Part shown: piece by piece, positions 9,914 through 17,482 of the stretch | Position numbering within the stretch: position 1 is the first letter of the stretch | Layout of the letters: every line of letters begins with the position of its first letter | From: Bacteroidota bacterium | GTDB taxonomy: Bacteria; Bacteroidota; Bacteroidia; AKYH767-A; OLB10 | DNA length: 64,000 nt | Reading direction: 5' to 3' | Assembly: GCA_016713445.1 (NCBI GenBank) | Contig: JADJPB010000014.1 | Location: forward strand, 124,001-188,000 | Notes under the pieces: model-generated | What the model saw: the letters and a program-made list of their open reading frames with translations, nothing else | The model's database searches: none | What the model was told of the DNA's origin: nothing | Position numbers and translations under genes: made by a program

Positions 9914-11715
9914 TTATTCTAATGAATGGAATATTTCCTGAATGGAAATTTTGTTTTCTTCTAGAAGGATGATGTTTTTTTGAAAAATCGAAAGATTATC
10001 AAATAGATATACCTTAAAGTAGTTCTCGTAGTATTTTATACCTTCTAATAAATTGGTTTTAAATAATGAAAAGTATGATTTGCGTTTTTCAGTTAAATTG
10101 CTTCTGTTTTTTCGAATTCTCTTTTGATGTAAGAGATATATAGTTCGAGTTCATTAATGAAAGCATGTGGCCTAAAAGTTTCATTTAATAATTGTGTTCT
10201 TCCATAAATATGATCAACCATTTGCTTTAATGAAAAACTTCCTGAAAAATATGCGAGGTTTGGACCAGGACAAATAGTTACTGCTGTTAAATTATTTGAG
10301 GGTTTGTGATGATTTACTATGAGTGCAGACGATCCCAGTCCAGAACAGAGACAGTCTTTTTCTGTGGCTTCCTGTATTTGATCTTTTAGCTCAATTTCAT
10401 TGTAATAGTTTCTTGAAGTTGTTTTATTTTAAATGTTGATATTGTCTGGAAGCTGTGCAAATAATTTTTCTGTAAATTCTGTATTGTTCGTCAAAAATTT
10501 TTTTATAACAAGGACTTCCCTGGTTTGTTTTGTGATATTCTATGCTTTCTTTGTTTCTCTGAGCTACTTTCTTTAAAATTATTAAAGGGGACTCCTAATG
10601 GTGATGCATGACTAATAAAGTAGTCCGATTTTTTGCTCTAATTAATTTTAATAAAGTTTCATTGTCAACATTAGTGGCTTCAGGTACCATTAAAAATGGA
10701 CTTCCCCATCCAATAGCGTTGAGTTGATAATATTCCAGTAAGTTTTATGCTCTTCTGACGTACCTATTCCTCCCTGTGCTGTAATAGATAAGTGAGTGCT
10801 CGAAAGTAAAAGATATTTTTCCTTTGCTAAAAGTGTTTTATTGCATTCGTTAAATAACTCTTGATAAAGGTCATCTCTTTTTTGTTTAAATTCTTCGAGT
10901 ATTGGACCAAGAAGCAAACCATTGGAGACAAATGCATGACCTCCACAATTAATTCCTGATTCAATTCTGAATTCTGAAATCCAAAGCCCTTTTTTTGCAA
11001 GATATTTTCCTTGTATTAATGCAGATCTATAATCACTTACTTTTAAAATTATTTTTTTCTTGATGAACCCATTTTCATTTGGATAAAAGTCTTTGAAGTT
11101 TTCACAATACGCGAACAGACGTGGATTCAATCCTGCCGAGAAAACAATAGAGGAACATAATTCACTATTTGCATAGCCCCTTAATGCAGATAATGCATCT
11201 GAATACTCTTGAGGTAAAGCGTCTCCTGATTTTGTGAAATTTGGCTTGTCAAGTTTGGTCATGATGTTTACGTCAATTGACCCTGCTTTTATAAATGCTT
11301 TTAATTGGTCTTCTATTGTTTTTTTCTGCTCCTTGCTTGTCTTTAATGAAAGGTAAAGAGATTTTAATAGCGAAGTATTGGACAACAATTCGAAATACTT
11401 ATTGATATCTTCATCCTTGTCAAAATCTTCGTTTTTAAGTTTTGAACCTGTCGGTTCAATACTTTTTGAAGTAAATTCAAGTAGCTGGTTATTCTTTTCG
11501 CTCTTGAATCATCTTCTTTTACAGTTATTTTTTTCAAAAGGTATATTTTCTCTGGTAGAGATAATTTCACGCATTTGTTCCACAAGGTGATCTTCAATGA
11601 TTGATACTACTGATGAAATCCCAAATTTGCCTACCTTAATTGGAGTGTCTATAGTGTATCCCAACCCCATAACTGGAATATGAAATGAGTGAAGTGGTGT
11701 GATGGGCATGGTCAA
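9914..11715 (-). CDS. Conserved protein of unknown function, nitronate-monooxygenase-like TIM barrel
   Basis: About 600 residues when joined. I do not know a characterised member. The start is MTMPITPLHSFHIPVMGLGY (ATG 11715, or 11709), followed by KFGISSVVSIIEDHLVEQMR. Later come ESGINCGGHAF, GLLLGPILEEF and SITAQGGIGTSEEH. The GGH and GGIGT motifs resemble the FMN-binding loops of nitronate monooxygenase/IMPDH-type barrels, which is my inference. The C-terminal third is found only by joining frames: MVPEATNVDNETLLKL, DYFISHASPLGVPFNNF, then a Cys pair in EKDCLCSGLGSSAL and KQMVDHIYG, ending near 9914. At least five frame breaks occur, most between 9914 and 10690. It lies about 40 bases upstream of tpl on the same strand. 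Similar proteins exist in Flavobacteriia as hypothetical proteins, from memory. Confidence 0.6.
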
Positions 11716-12212
11716 TTTAATTAATTATTAATCGGACAAAAATATCCGAATTAAACAATCTTGGACATGATAATAATCATGTTATCATTTAAAGCGTTTA
11801 TTAGTAGGCTGAAATGAATTAGGTGTATTTGATTTAAACATATTAGAAGCAGTATAGTTAAAGGGGATTTCGTTGTGTTGTCTTCATCTCAATTTACTTG
11901 ATACTACCTAATGAAATATTCGAAAATTATTTAAAGAATATAATGTAGTCAGAAAAGTTCAACTAAACGCCAGTTGGTTTCTTGAGAAACTTTCTAATTG
12001 CCACGAAAGAATAATTCCTTTACATGTTAAATGAAATTTCTTAGCTTTTTTGTAAGTTTCATTTTTTGAAAGTCGAAGATTTTCAAATGATTTTAGAAAG
12101 GATTTATGCAAGTATGATTTAGGACAAGTGAAAAAAATGGTTTTGTGATGTAATATAGAATTCGCAACATTAGAAAACTTCTAAGAAGGAGCGAGAGTTC
12201 GAAGTAAAGCAG
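11716..12212. other. AT-rich intergenic region left of the tRNA-Leu locus
   Basis: No gene seen. It holds the upstream region of the - strand unknown gene, including a short hairpin TCGGACAAAAATATCCGA at about 11732-11749 that could be an operator or part of a leader, and a second hairpin (CAACT-N7-AGTTG) near 11958. Nothing else recognisable. Confidence 0.4.
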
Positions 12213-12268
12213 TCCCCATAGCAATCGGGGCCGCCATTATTATGAGAATTTATTCTTTAATTGATCTA

Positions 12269-12523
12269 TCAACTCTGAAATTCTTTCAAATGTTGAATGT
12301 ATTTCCTGCTCTTCATTTTTTTGATATGCATCTCAATATTCCTAGCTTGCTGAAATAGTAGATCATCAATGGAAAGATATAAAATCCAATCATCAGTTTT
12401 TTGAGTAAAAGCTGAACTAAAGAATTTGCTGTTGTGTTGATTTAATCTTTCCGAAAGATCTAAGCAACTTCCGACATAATATCGGTCAATTTTTGAGGAA
12501 TAAAGAATGTATACAGATGCCAT
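12269..12523 (-). CDS. Small GIY-YIG nuclease-family protein, copy 1
   Basis: 84 residues, MASVYILYSSKIDRYYVGSC at the start. The two halves of the GIY-YIG motif are VYILY and YYVGS, followed by the conserved Arg and His/Asn of DLSERLNQHNS. The C-terminus is basic (KKMKSRKYIQHLKEF). Stand-alone proteins of this size are common in Bacteroidota and are usually annotated as GIY-YIG nuclease or UvrC-like; their function is not established. The gene is nearly identical to the copy at 12822-13076, differing at a handful of residues near the middle and the last residues. It sits beside tRNA-Leu fragments on the same strand, which suggests a homing or mobility role. Confidence 0.85.
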   Translation of the reverse strand: MASVYILYSSKIDRYYVGSCLDLSERLNQHNSKFFSSAFTQKTDDWILYLSIDDLLFQQARNIEMHIKKMKSRKYIQHLKEFQS

Positions 12524-12643
12524 TTGAAAAATGATTTATATTAAATTTAGACGAATAGTCTGCTAATTGAATAAAAGCACATGCTTTCATGCATGTGAAA
12601 AAAGAAAAACAGAGAAAGTAACACCGCTCTCGCACTGTTTCTC

Positions 12644-12661
12644 TCCCGATAGCTATCGGGA
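12644..12661. repeat. Palindrome inserted in a terminator hairpin
   Basis: TCCCGATAGCTATCGGGA is a perfect 18-base palindrome. It sits where the array units further right have CCT, between GCACTGTTTCTC and CTGTTTTGTAC. It is thus a 3-base-for-18 replacement in the terminator-like stem 3' of the degenerate tRNA-Leu. The same palindrome occupies the same place at 13198-13215 in the second unit. Confidence 0.9.
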
Positions 12662-12669
12662 CTGTTTCG

Positions 12670-12790
12670 TACCCGGAGCCGGAGTCGTCCCGATAGCTAT
12701 CGGGACGGCATGCCAGTGAAGGCACAGGTGTTTGATCGCGAAGCTTCGCGACAGCGCGTCTACCACCCCGATAGCAATCGGGGCCGCCAT
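12670..12790 (-). pseudogene. Degenerate tRNA-Leu with three loop-located palindromes
   Basis: The sequence can be aligned base by base to the intact tRNA-Leu at 15281-15363. It lacks the 5' acceptor strand (only ATGGCGG remains). Three bases are replaced by a palindrome at each of three places. In the T loop AAC (as written on the + strand) becomes TCCCGATAGCTATCGGGA at 12688-12705. Next to the anticodon GAC becomes TCGCGAAGCTTCGCGA at 12736-12751. In the D loop ATT becomes CCCCGATAGCAATCGGGG at 12766-12783. The stems around them are otherwise conserved. It cannot be a normal tRNA. It directly follows the GIY-YIG gene of the second unit (- strand order). Confidence 0.9.
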
Positions 12791-13268
12791 TATTATGAGA
12801 ATTTATTCTTTAATTGATCTATCAACCTGGAAATTCTTTCAAATGTTGAATGTATTTCCTGCTCTTCATTTTTTTGATATGCATCTCAATATTCCTAGCT
12901 TGCTGAAATAGTAGATCATCAATGGAAAGATATAAAATCCAATCATCAGTTTTTTGAGTAAAAGCTGAACTAAAGAATTTGCTGTTGTGTTGACTTAATC
13001 TTACTGAAAGATCTAAGCAACTACCGACATAATATCGGTCAATTTTTGAGGAATAAAGAATATATACAGATGCCATTTGAAAAATGATTTATGTTAAACT
13101 TAGACGAATAGTCTGCTAATTGAAAAAAAGCACATGCTTTTCATGCGTGTGAAAAAAGAAAAACAGAGAAAGTAACATCGCTCTCGCACTGTTTCTCTCC
13201 CGATAGCTATCGGGACTGGGTCGTACCCGGAGCCGGAGTCGTAGCGAAGCCTCGCTACGGCATGCCAG
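12784..13268 (-). repeat. Duplicated unit, copy 2
   Basis: Homologous to 12231-12716, including the GIY-YIG gene, the AT-rich leader, the terminator with its palindrome at 13198-13215 and the tRNA-Leu 3' part. At the T-loop position this copy carries TAGCGAAGCCTCGCTA (13242-13257), whereas copy 1 carries TCCCGATAGCTATCGGGA at exactly the same place. From 13269 the sequence passes into the tandem array. Confidence 0.85.
12822..13076 (-). CDS. Small GIY-YIG nuclease-family protein, copy 2
   Basis: 84 residues and a near-twin of the gene at 12269-12523 (Ser/Glu and Asn/Ser differences around residues 25-29, C-terminus EFPG instead of EFQS). The GIY-YIG core (VYILY, YYVGS) and the basic C-terminus are intact, so both copies look functional. 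Its stop lies about 30 bases before the degenerate tRNA-Leu. On its 5' side are a terminator hairpin and a tRNA-Leu 3' fragment. The leader between hairpin and start is AT-rich; I see no clear promoter. Confidence 0.85.
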   Translation of the reverse strand: MASVYILYSSKIDRYYVGSCLDLSVRLSQHNSKFFSSAFTQKTDDWILYLSIDDLLFQQARNIEMHIKKMKSRKYIQHLKEFPG

Positions 13269-15280
13269 AACAGTAATAACTTATTTTTTTATTTGGTTTA
13301 AAATTAAAAGAGGGGAGTAACACCGCTCTCGCACTGTTTCTCCCTCTGTTTTGTACCCGAGCCGGAGTCGTAGCGAAGCCTCGCTACGGCATGCCAGAAC
13401 AGTAATAACTTATTTTTTTATTTGATTTAAAATTAAAAGAGGGAGTAACACCGCTCTCGCACTGTTACTCGCACTGTTTTGTACCCGGAGCCGGAGATCG
13501 TAGCGAAGCCTCGCTACGGCATGCCAGAACAGTAATATCTTATTTTTTTATTTGATTTAAAATTAAAAGAGGGAGTAACACCGCTCTCGCACTGTTTCTC
13601 CCTCTGTTTTGTACCCGGAGCCGGAGATCGTAGCGAAGCCTCGCTACGGCATGCCAGAACAGTAATATCTTATTTTTTTATTTGATTTAAAATTAAAAGA
13701 GGGAGTAACACCGCTCTCGCACTGTTTCTCCCTCTGTTTTGTACCCGGAGCCGGAGTCGTAGCGAAGCCTCGCTACGGCATGCCAGAACAGTAATAACTT
13801 ATTTTTTTATTTGATTTAAAATTAAAAGAGGGAGTAACACCGCACTCGCACTGTTTCTCCTCTGTTTTGTACCCGAGGCTGGAGTCGTAGCGAAGCCTCG
13901 CTACGGCATGCCAGAACAGTAATAACTTATTTTTTATTTGATTTAAAATTAAAAGAGGGAGTAACACCGCTCTCGCACTGTTTCTCCCTCTGTTTTGTAC
14001 CCGAGCCGGAGTCGTAGCGAAGCCTCGCTACGGCATGCCAGAACAGTAATAACTTATTTTTTTATTTGATTTGGGATTAAAAGAGGGAGTAACACCGCTC
14101 TCGCACTGTTTCTCCCTCTGTTTTGTACCTGGAGCCGGAGTCGTAGCGAAGCCTCGCTACGGCATGCCAGAACAGTAATAACTTATTTTTTATTTGATTT
14201 AAAATTAAAAGAGGGAGTAACACCGCCCTCGCACTGTTTCCCCCTCTGTTTTGTACCCCGAGCCGGAGTCGTAGCGAAGCCTCGCTACGGCATGCCAGAA
14301 CAGTAATAACTTATTTTTTTATTTGATTTAAAATTAAAAGAGGGAGTAACACCGCTCTCGCACTGTTTCTCCCTCTGTTTTGTACCGGAGCCGGAGTCGT
14401 AGCGAAGCCTCGCTACGGCATGCCAGAACAGTAATAACTTATTTTTTTATTTGATTTAAAATTAAAAGAGGGAGTAACACCGCTCTCGCAATGTTTCTCC
14501 CTCTGTTTTGTACCTGAGCCGGAGTCGTAGCGAAGCCCCTCGCTACGGCATGCCAGAACAGTAATATCTTATTTTTTTATTTGATTTAAAATTAAAATAG
14601 GGAGTAACACCGCTCTCGCACTGTTTCTCCCTCTGTTTTGTACCCGGAGCCGGAGTCGTAGCGAAGCCTCGCTACGGCATGCCAGAACAGTAATAACTTA
14701 TTTTTTTATTTGATTTAGATTAAAAGAGGGAGTAACACCGCTCTCGCACTGTTTCTCCCTCTGTTTTGTACCTGAGCCGGAGTCGTAGCGAAGCCTCGCT
14801 ACGGCATGCCAGAACAGTAATAACTTATTTTTTATTTGATTTAAATTAAAAGAGGGAGTAACACCGCTCTCGCACTGTTTCTCCCTCTGTTTTGTACCCG
14901 GAGCCGGAGTCGTAGCGAAGCCTCGCTACGGCATGCCAGAACAGTAATAACTTATTTTTTTATTTGATTTAAAATTAAAAGAGGGAGTAACACCGCTCTC
15001 GCACTGTTTCTCCCTCTGTTTTGTACCCGGAGCCGGAGATCGTAGCGAAGCCTCGCTACGGCATGCCAGAACATTAATATCTTATTTTTTTATTTGATTT
15101 AAGATTAAAAGAGGGAGTAACACCGCTCTCGCACTGTTTCTCCCTCTGTTTTGTACCGGAGCCGGGAGATCGTAGCGAAGCCTCGCTACGGCATGCCAGA
15201 ACAGTAATATCTTATTTTTTATTTGATTTTAATTAAAAGAGGGAGTAACACCGCTTCGCACTGTTTCTCCCCTCTGTTTT
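13224..15280 (-). repeat. Tandem array of 16 tRNA-Leu 3'-segment/terminator units (~129 bp)
   Basis: Sixteen units, spaced 126-131 bases, can be counted by the hairpin GTAGCGAAGCCTCGCTAC. They start near 13241, 13370, 13500, 13630, 13759, 13887, 14013, 14143, 14271, 14399, 14527, 14657, 14784, 14911, 15041 and 15172. In - strand order each unit has three parts. First is the tRNA-Leu sequence from the variable-arm loop to the acceptor end, with the T-loop bases replaced by TAGCGAGGCTTCGCTA. Second is a stem of AGAGGGAG and CTCCCTCT around AACA/TGTT, followed by a T run, which looks like a rho-independent terminator. Third is a spacer of about 45 bases, mostly A and T. Differences between units are mostly single-base indels. 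The array directly follows the 3' end of the intact tRNA-Leu. Short reading frames inside it are repeat artefacts. Confidence 0.93.
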
Positions 15281-15363
15281 TACCCGAGCCGGAGTCGAAC
15301 CGGCATGCCAGTGAAGGCACAGGTGTTTGAGACCAGCGCGTCTACCAATTCCGCCATCCGGGC
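15281..15363 (-). tRNA. tRNA-Leu (anticodon CAA)
   Basis: Class II tRNA. The 5' strand is GCCCGGATGGCGGAA, the D arm contains TTGGTAGACGCG, and the anticodon loop CTCAAAC gives anticodon CAA (decodes UUG). A long variable arm (TGCC-TTCA-CTGGCA) is followed by the T arm GCCGG-TTCGACT-CCGGC. The acceptor 3' strand is one base short (TCGGGT instead of TCCGGGT); several array units show the same GG/G variation, so this may be a sequence error. No encoded CCA. The first 22 bases overlap the end of a GIY-YIG gene. Downstream is a terminator-like hairpin and the repeat array. I cannot tell whether this is the only tRNA-Leu(CAA) in the genome. Confidence 0.92.
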
Positions 15364-15614
15364 ATTAACTTTAGAGGCCAAACTCTTTTTTTTAGCCATT
15401 CTTTTCCTGAACCGCTTTTAAGTTGTTTTTCTCTTTTCCTTGCTTCTGCTCTTGTTGAATAATGTTCAACTAAGATTAGATCGAAAGGTTGATAAGGTTT
15501 GGTAGTTTTTTCCTTACCATGATTATGTTGAGATACTCTCACATCAACATTTTGTGTCAAACCTACATAAATGTAGCTTCTGATTTTACTAGATATTACA
15601 TATACAAAGAACAT
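15342..15614 (-). CDS. GIY-YIG nuclease-family protein ending inside tRNA-Leu
   Basis: 90 residues. The start is MFFVYVISSKIRSYIYVGLT, in which FVYVI and YIYVG are the GIY-YIG halves, followed by RVSQHNHGKEKTTKPYQPF and EARKREKQLKSGSGKEWLKK. This is a different branch from the two 84-residue copies on the left. The last seven codons (MPGWRNW and stop) are read from the 5' end of the intact tRNA-Leu, so gene and tRNA overlap by 22 bases. The start codon lies 13 bases after the break of a second tRNA-Leu 5' half. The gene and the 34-base 5' tRNA part thus form a 298 bp insert (15330-15627) in an ancestral tRNA-Leu. Confidence 0.87.
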   Translation of the reverse strand: MFFVYVISSKIRSYIYVGLTQNVDVRVSQHNHGKEKTTKPYQPFDLILVEHYSTRAEARKREKQLKSGSGKEWLKKRVWPLKLMPGWRNW

Positions 15615-15627
15615 TCATCCTTACTCT

Positions 15628-15681
15628 AGACCAGCGCGCCTGCCTGCCGGCAGGCAGGTCTACCAATTCCGCCATCCGGGC
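15628..15681 (-). pseudogene. tRNA-Leu 5' half with inserted palindrome
   Basis: The same 34 bases as the 5' half of the intact tRNA-Leu (acceptor 5' strand through GGTCT). The sequence breaks exactly after U33, immediately before the anticodon. The palindrome CCTGCCTGCCGGCAGGCAGG (15639-15658) is inserted between the D arm and the anticodon stem with no loss of bases. I read this as the original 5' half, displaced when the GIY-YIG element entered and supplied a fresh 5' half. Confidence 0.88.
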
Positions 15682-15830
15682 AATTTTAATATTAAAATAG
15701 AAATCATTGAATTTTAAGAACTTACGATTCTGCTAGTTGAACCGGCAGGCAAAAATACACCCTTTTTCGACAAGCAGAGCGCAAAAGTATAAAAACTCTT
15801 CATTTTTCAACACCTATTTGTTAAATTCAT

Positions 15831-15861
15831 TTTGATAAAGCGTTATTTTTTAGTTTCTTTG
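15831..15861 (+). promoter_or_regulatory. Probable Bacteroidota-type promoter for prs
   Basis: TTTG (15831-15834), 19 bases, then TTTCTTTG (15854-15861), close to the Bacteroidota consensus TTTG-N19-21-TAnnTTTG. It lies 26 bases upstream of the prs start, and AGAAGGA (about 15875-15881) before the start could act as a ribosome binding site. Confidence 0.45.
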
Positions 15862-15887
15862 CAGCCCTTTTAAAAGAAGGAAAACCA

Positions 15888-16819
15888 ATGGCTAGGCAGG
15901 TAAAAATATTCTCCGGAACAACCTCAAAATATCTCGCAGAACAAATCGCAGATTGTTACGGCTCGCCGCTTGGCGATGTGAAAGTGGCGCGCTTTAGCGA
16001 TGGTGAGTTTTCTCCGTCTTTTGATGAAAGTGTCCGAGGTTGTGACGTTTTATTATCCAAAGCACCTTTTCGCCAACTGATAATTTATTCGAATTGTTGA
16101 TGTTGATTGATGCGGCTAAAGAGCATCAGCACATTACATTACAGCTGTAATTCCTTATTTTGGATATGCTCGCAGTGATCGTAAGGATAAACCAAGGGTC
16201 GCTATTGCATCTAAAATGGTAGCTAATTTATTGGTGGCTGCAAGGTGTAACTCGTGTGATGACTATGGACCTCCATGCTCCTCAAATTCAAGGCTTTTTT
16301 GATGTTCCTGTGGATCATATGGATGCTTCAGCCATTTTCGTCCCTTATATTAAGAGTTTGGATCTTCCTAATATGATGATTTGTGCTCCCGATATGGGTG
16401 GCGTTCATAGAGCTCGTACTTATGCTTCTTATTTTAGTGCAGATATGGCTGTAATTGATAAGCATCGTAAACGCGCAAATGAAATCGAAGGAATGCAAGT
16501 GATAGGAGATGTATCTGGTCGTGATTGTATTTTGGTTGATGATATCGTGGATACTGCAGGTACGTTGACCAAAGCCGCAAGTTTGCTGGTAGAAAAAGGC
16601 AGCAAGCGTGCGTGCTTTTGTACCCATCCCGTCTTAAGCGGAAAAGCTTATGAACGTATCGCCGATTCTAACTTGACAGAACTTGTAGTATGTGACACTA
16701 TCCCGTTGATAAAACCAGGAAATAAAATTAAACAATTACCAACCGCCGCATTATTCGCAAAAGCCATTCAAAGAGTGTACTCTTACGAGTCTATTAGTTC
16801 ACTTTTTGTAAAAGCATAA
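15888..16819 (+). CDS. prs: Ribose-phosphate pyrophosphokinase
   Basis: Makes PRPP from ribose 5-phosphate and ATP for nucleotide, His and Trp synthesis. The N-terminus is MARQVKIFSGTTSKYLAEQI and RFSDGEFSPSFDESVRGCDV. The PRPP-binding loop is DCILVDDIVDTAGTLTKAA and the end is VYSYESISSLFVKA. Between 16050 and 16250 three frame breaks are needed: near 16060 (to STFSPTDNLFELLMLIDAAK), near 16127 (to HYITAVIPYFGYARSDRKDK) and near 16243 (AAG to VTRVMTMDLHAPQIQGFF). The gene is essential in most bacteria and every segment is highly conserved, so these are probably sequence errors. rplY follows after 14 bases. Confidence 0.92.
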
Positions 16820-16833
16820 TATAATTATTACAA

Positions 16834-17412
16834 ATGAAAACGATTGAAATTCAAGGATTATTAAGGTCAGATTTGACCAAACAATCACTAAAAGCTCTAC
16901 GCCTCGATGAGCAGGTGCCATGTGTTCTTTATGGCGGCGCTGACCCCGTTCACTTCTCAGTTCCTTTGGCTCAGTTCAAAGGATTAGTGTATACACCTAA
17001 TGTGTATATCGTGAAAGTGGTTGTCGATGGAAAAGAATACTCTTGTGTAATGCAAGATATTCAATTCCATCCAGTTAATGATATTATCCAGCATGTTGAT
17101 TTCCTAGAAATTACAGACAATAGTCCAGTTATAATTAATGTTCCAATTAAAGTAACAGGTGTTTCTGAAGGTGTTAAGCAAGGTGGAAAGTTGGTGACGA
17201 AAGTACGTCGCCTAAAAGTAAAAGCATTGCCAAAGCAATTACCTGATTATATCGATGTGGATATAACTCCATTGAAAATTGGTGGTAATATTCGTGTCCG
17301 TGATCTCAAGGTAAATGGTGTTGAATTTTTAGATTCTCCATCAAATGTGGTTATTGCAGTTCGAACTACACGTAATGTAGCTGCTGCTGAACCTGCAGCT
17401 GATAAGAAATAA
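16834..17412 (+). CDS. rplY: 50S ribosomal protein L25/general stress protein Ctc
   Basis: 192 residues: an L25 domain that binds 5S rRNA (residues 1-90, with VPCVLYGG and MQDIQFHPVNDIIQHVDFL) plus the C-terminal TL5/Ctc beta domain (VPIKVTGVSEGVKQGGKL, with ITPLKIGGNIRVRDL). The C-terminus ends in an Ala/Glu-rich tail. Unbroken and of normal length. The order prs-rplY-pth is a common bacterial arrangement and supports all three calls. Confidence 0.95.
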   Translation: MKTIEIQGLLRSDLTKQSLKALRLDEQVPCVLYGGADPVHFSVPLAQFKGLVYTPNVYIVKVVVDGKEYSCVMQDIQFHPVNDIIQHVDFLEITDNSPVIINVPIKVTGVSEGVKQGGKLVTKVRRLKVKALPKQLPDYIDVDITPLKIGGNIRVRDLKVNGVEFLDSPSNVVIAVRTTRNVAAAEPAADKK

Positions 17413-17482
17413 TTAATCGATAATCGAATATCCGTGAGGAACCTGAATAAGGTTCCTTTCGGTGTTTAATAAAGGTCTTGCA

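Larger units (their letters stand above)
12231..12783 (-). repeat. 553 bp duplicated unit, copy 1 (GIY-YIG gene plus degenerate tRNA-Leu)
   Basis: This unit recurs with few changes at 12784-13268. In - strand order it holds a degenerate tRNA-Leu, a terminator-like hairpin, a short AT-rich leader and a GIY-YIG gene. The two copies begin with the same CCGCCATTATTATGAGAA at 12231 and 12784, a spacing of 553 bases. The copy is bounded on the left by a palindrome remnant (12213-12230, one base short of CCCCGATAGCAATCGGGG) and on the right by the full palindrome at 12766-12783. Confidence 0.85.

Noticed and set aside
12486..12725. 79-residue open frame on the - strand
   Set aside because: It reads through the palindromes and tRNA-derived sequence and has no protein-like features.
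13773..13967. Short open frame on the - strand within the repeat array
   Set aside because: It is a by-product of the repeated tRNA-Leu segment and spacer; the same peptide phrases recur with the 129 bp period.
12231..15280. CRISPR array
   Set aside because: The units are near-identical along their whole length (no unique spacers), are about 129 bp, consist of tRNA-Leu and terminator sequence, and there are no cas genes.
15281..15363. Group I intron in tRNA-Leu
   Set aside because: Group I introns occur in the tRNA-Leu anticodon loop of other bacteria, and the break is at a similar place. But the inserted 298 bp is almost all coding, there are no intron core elements, and the restored tRNA is continuous.
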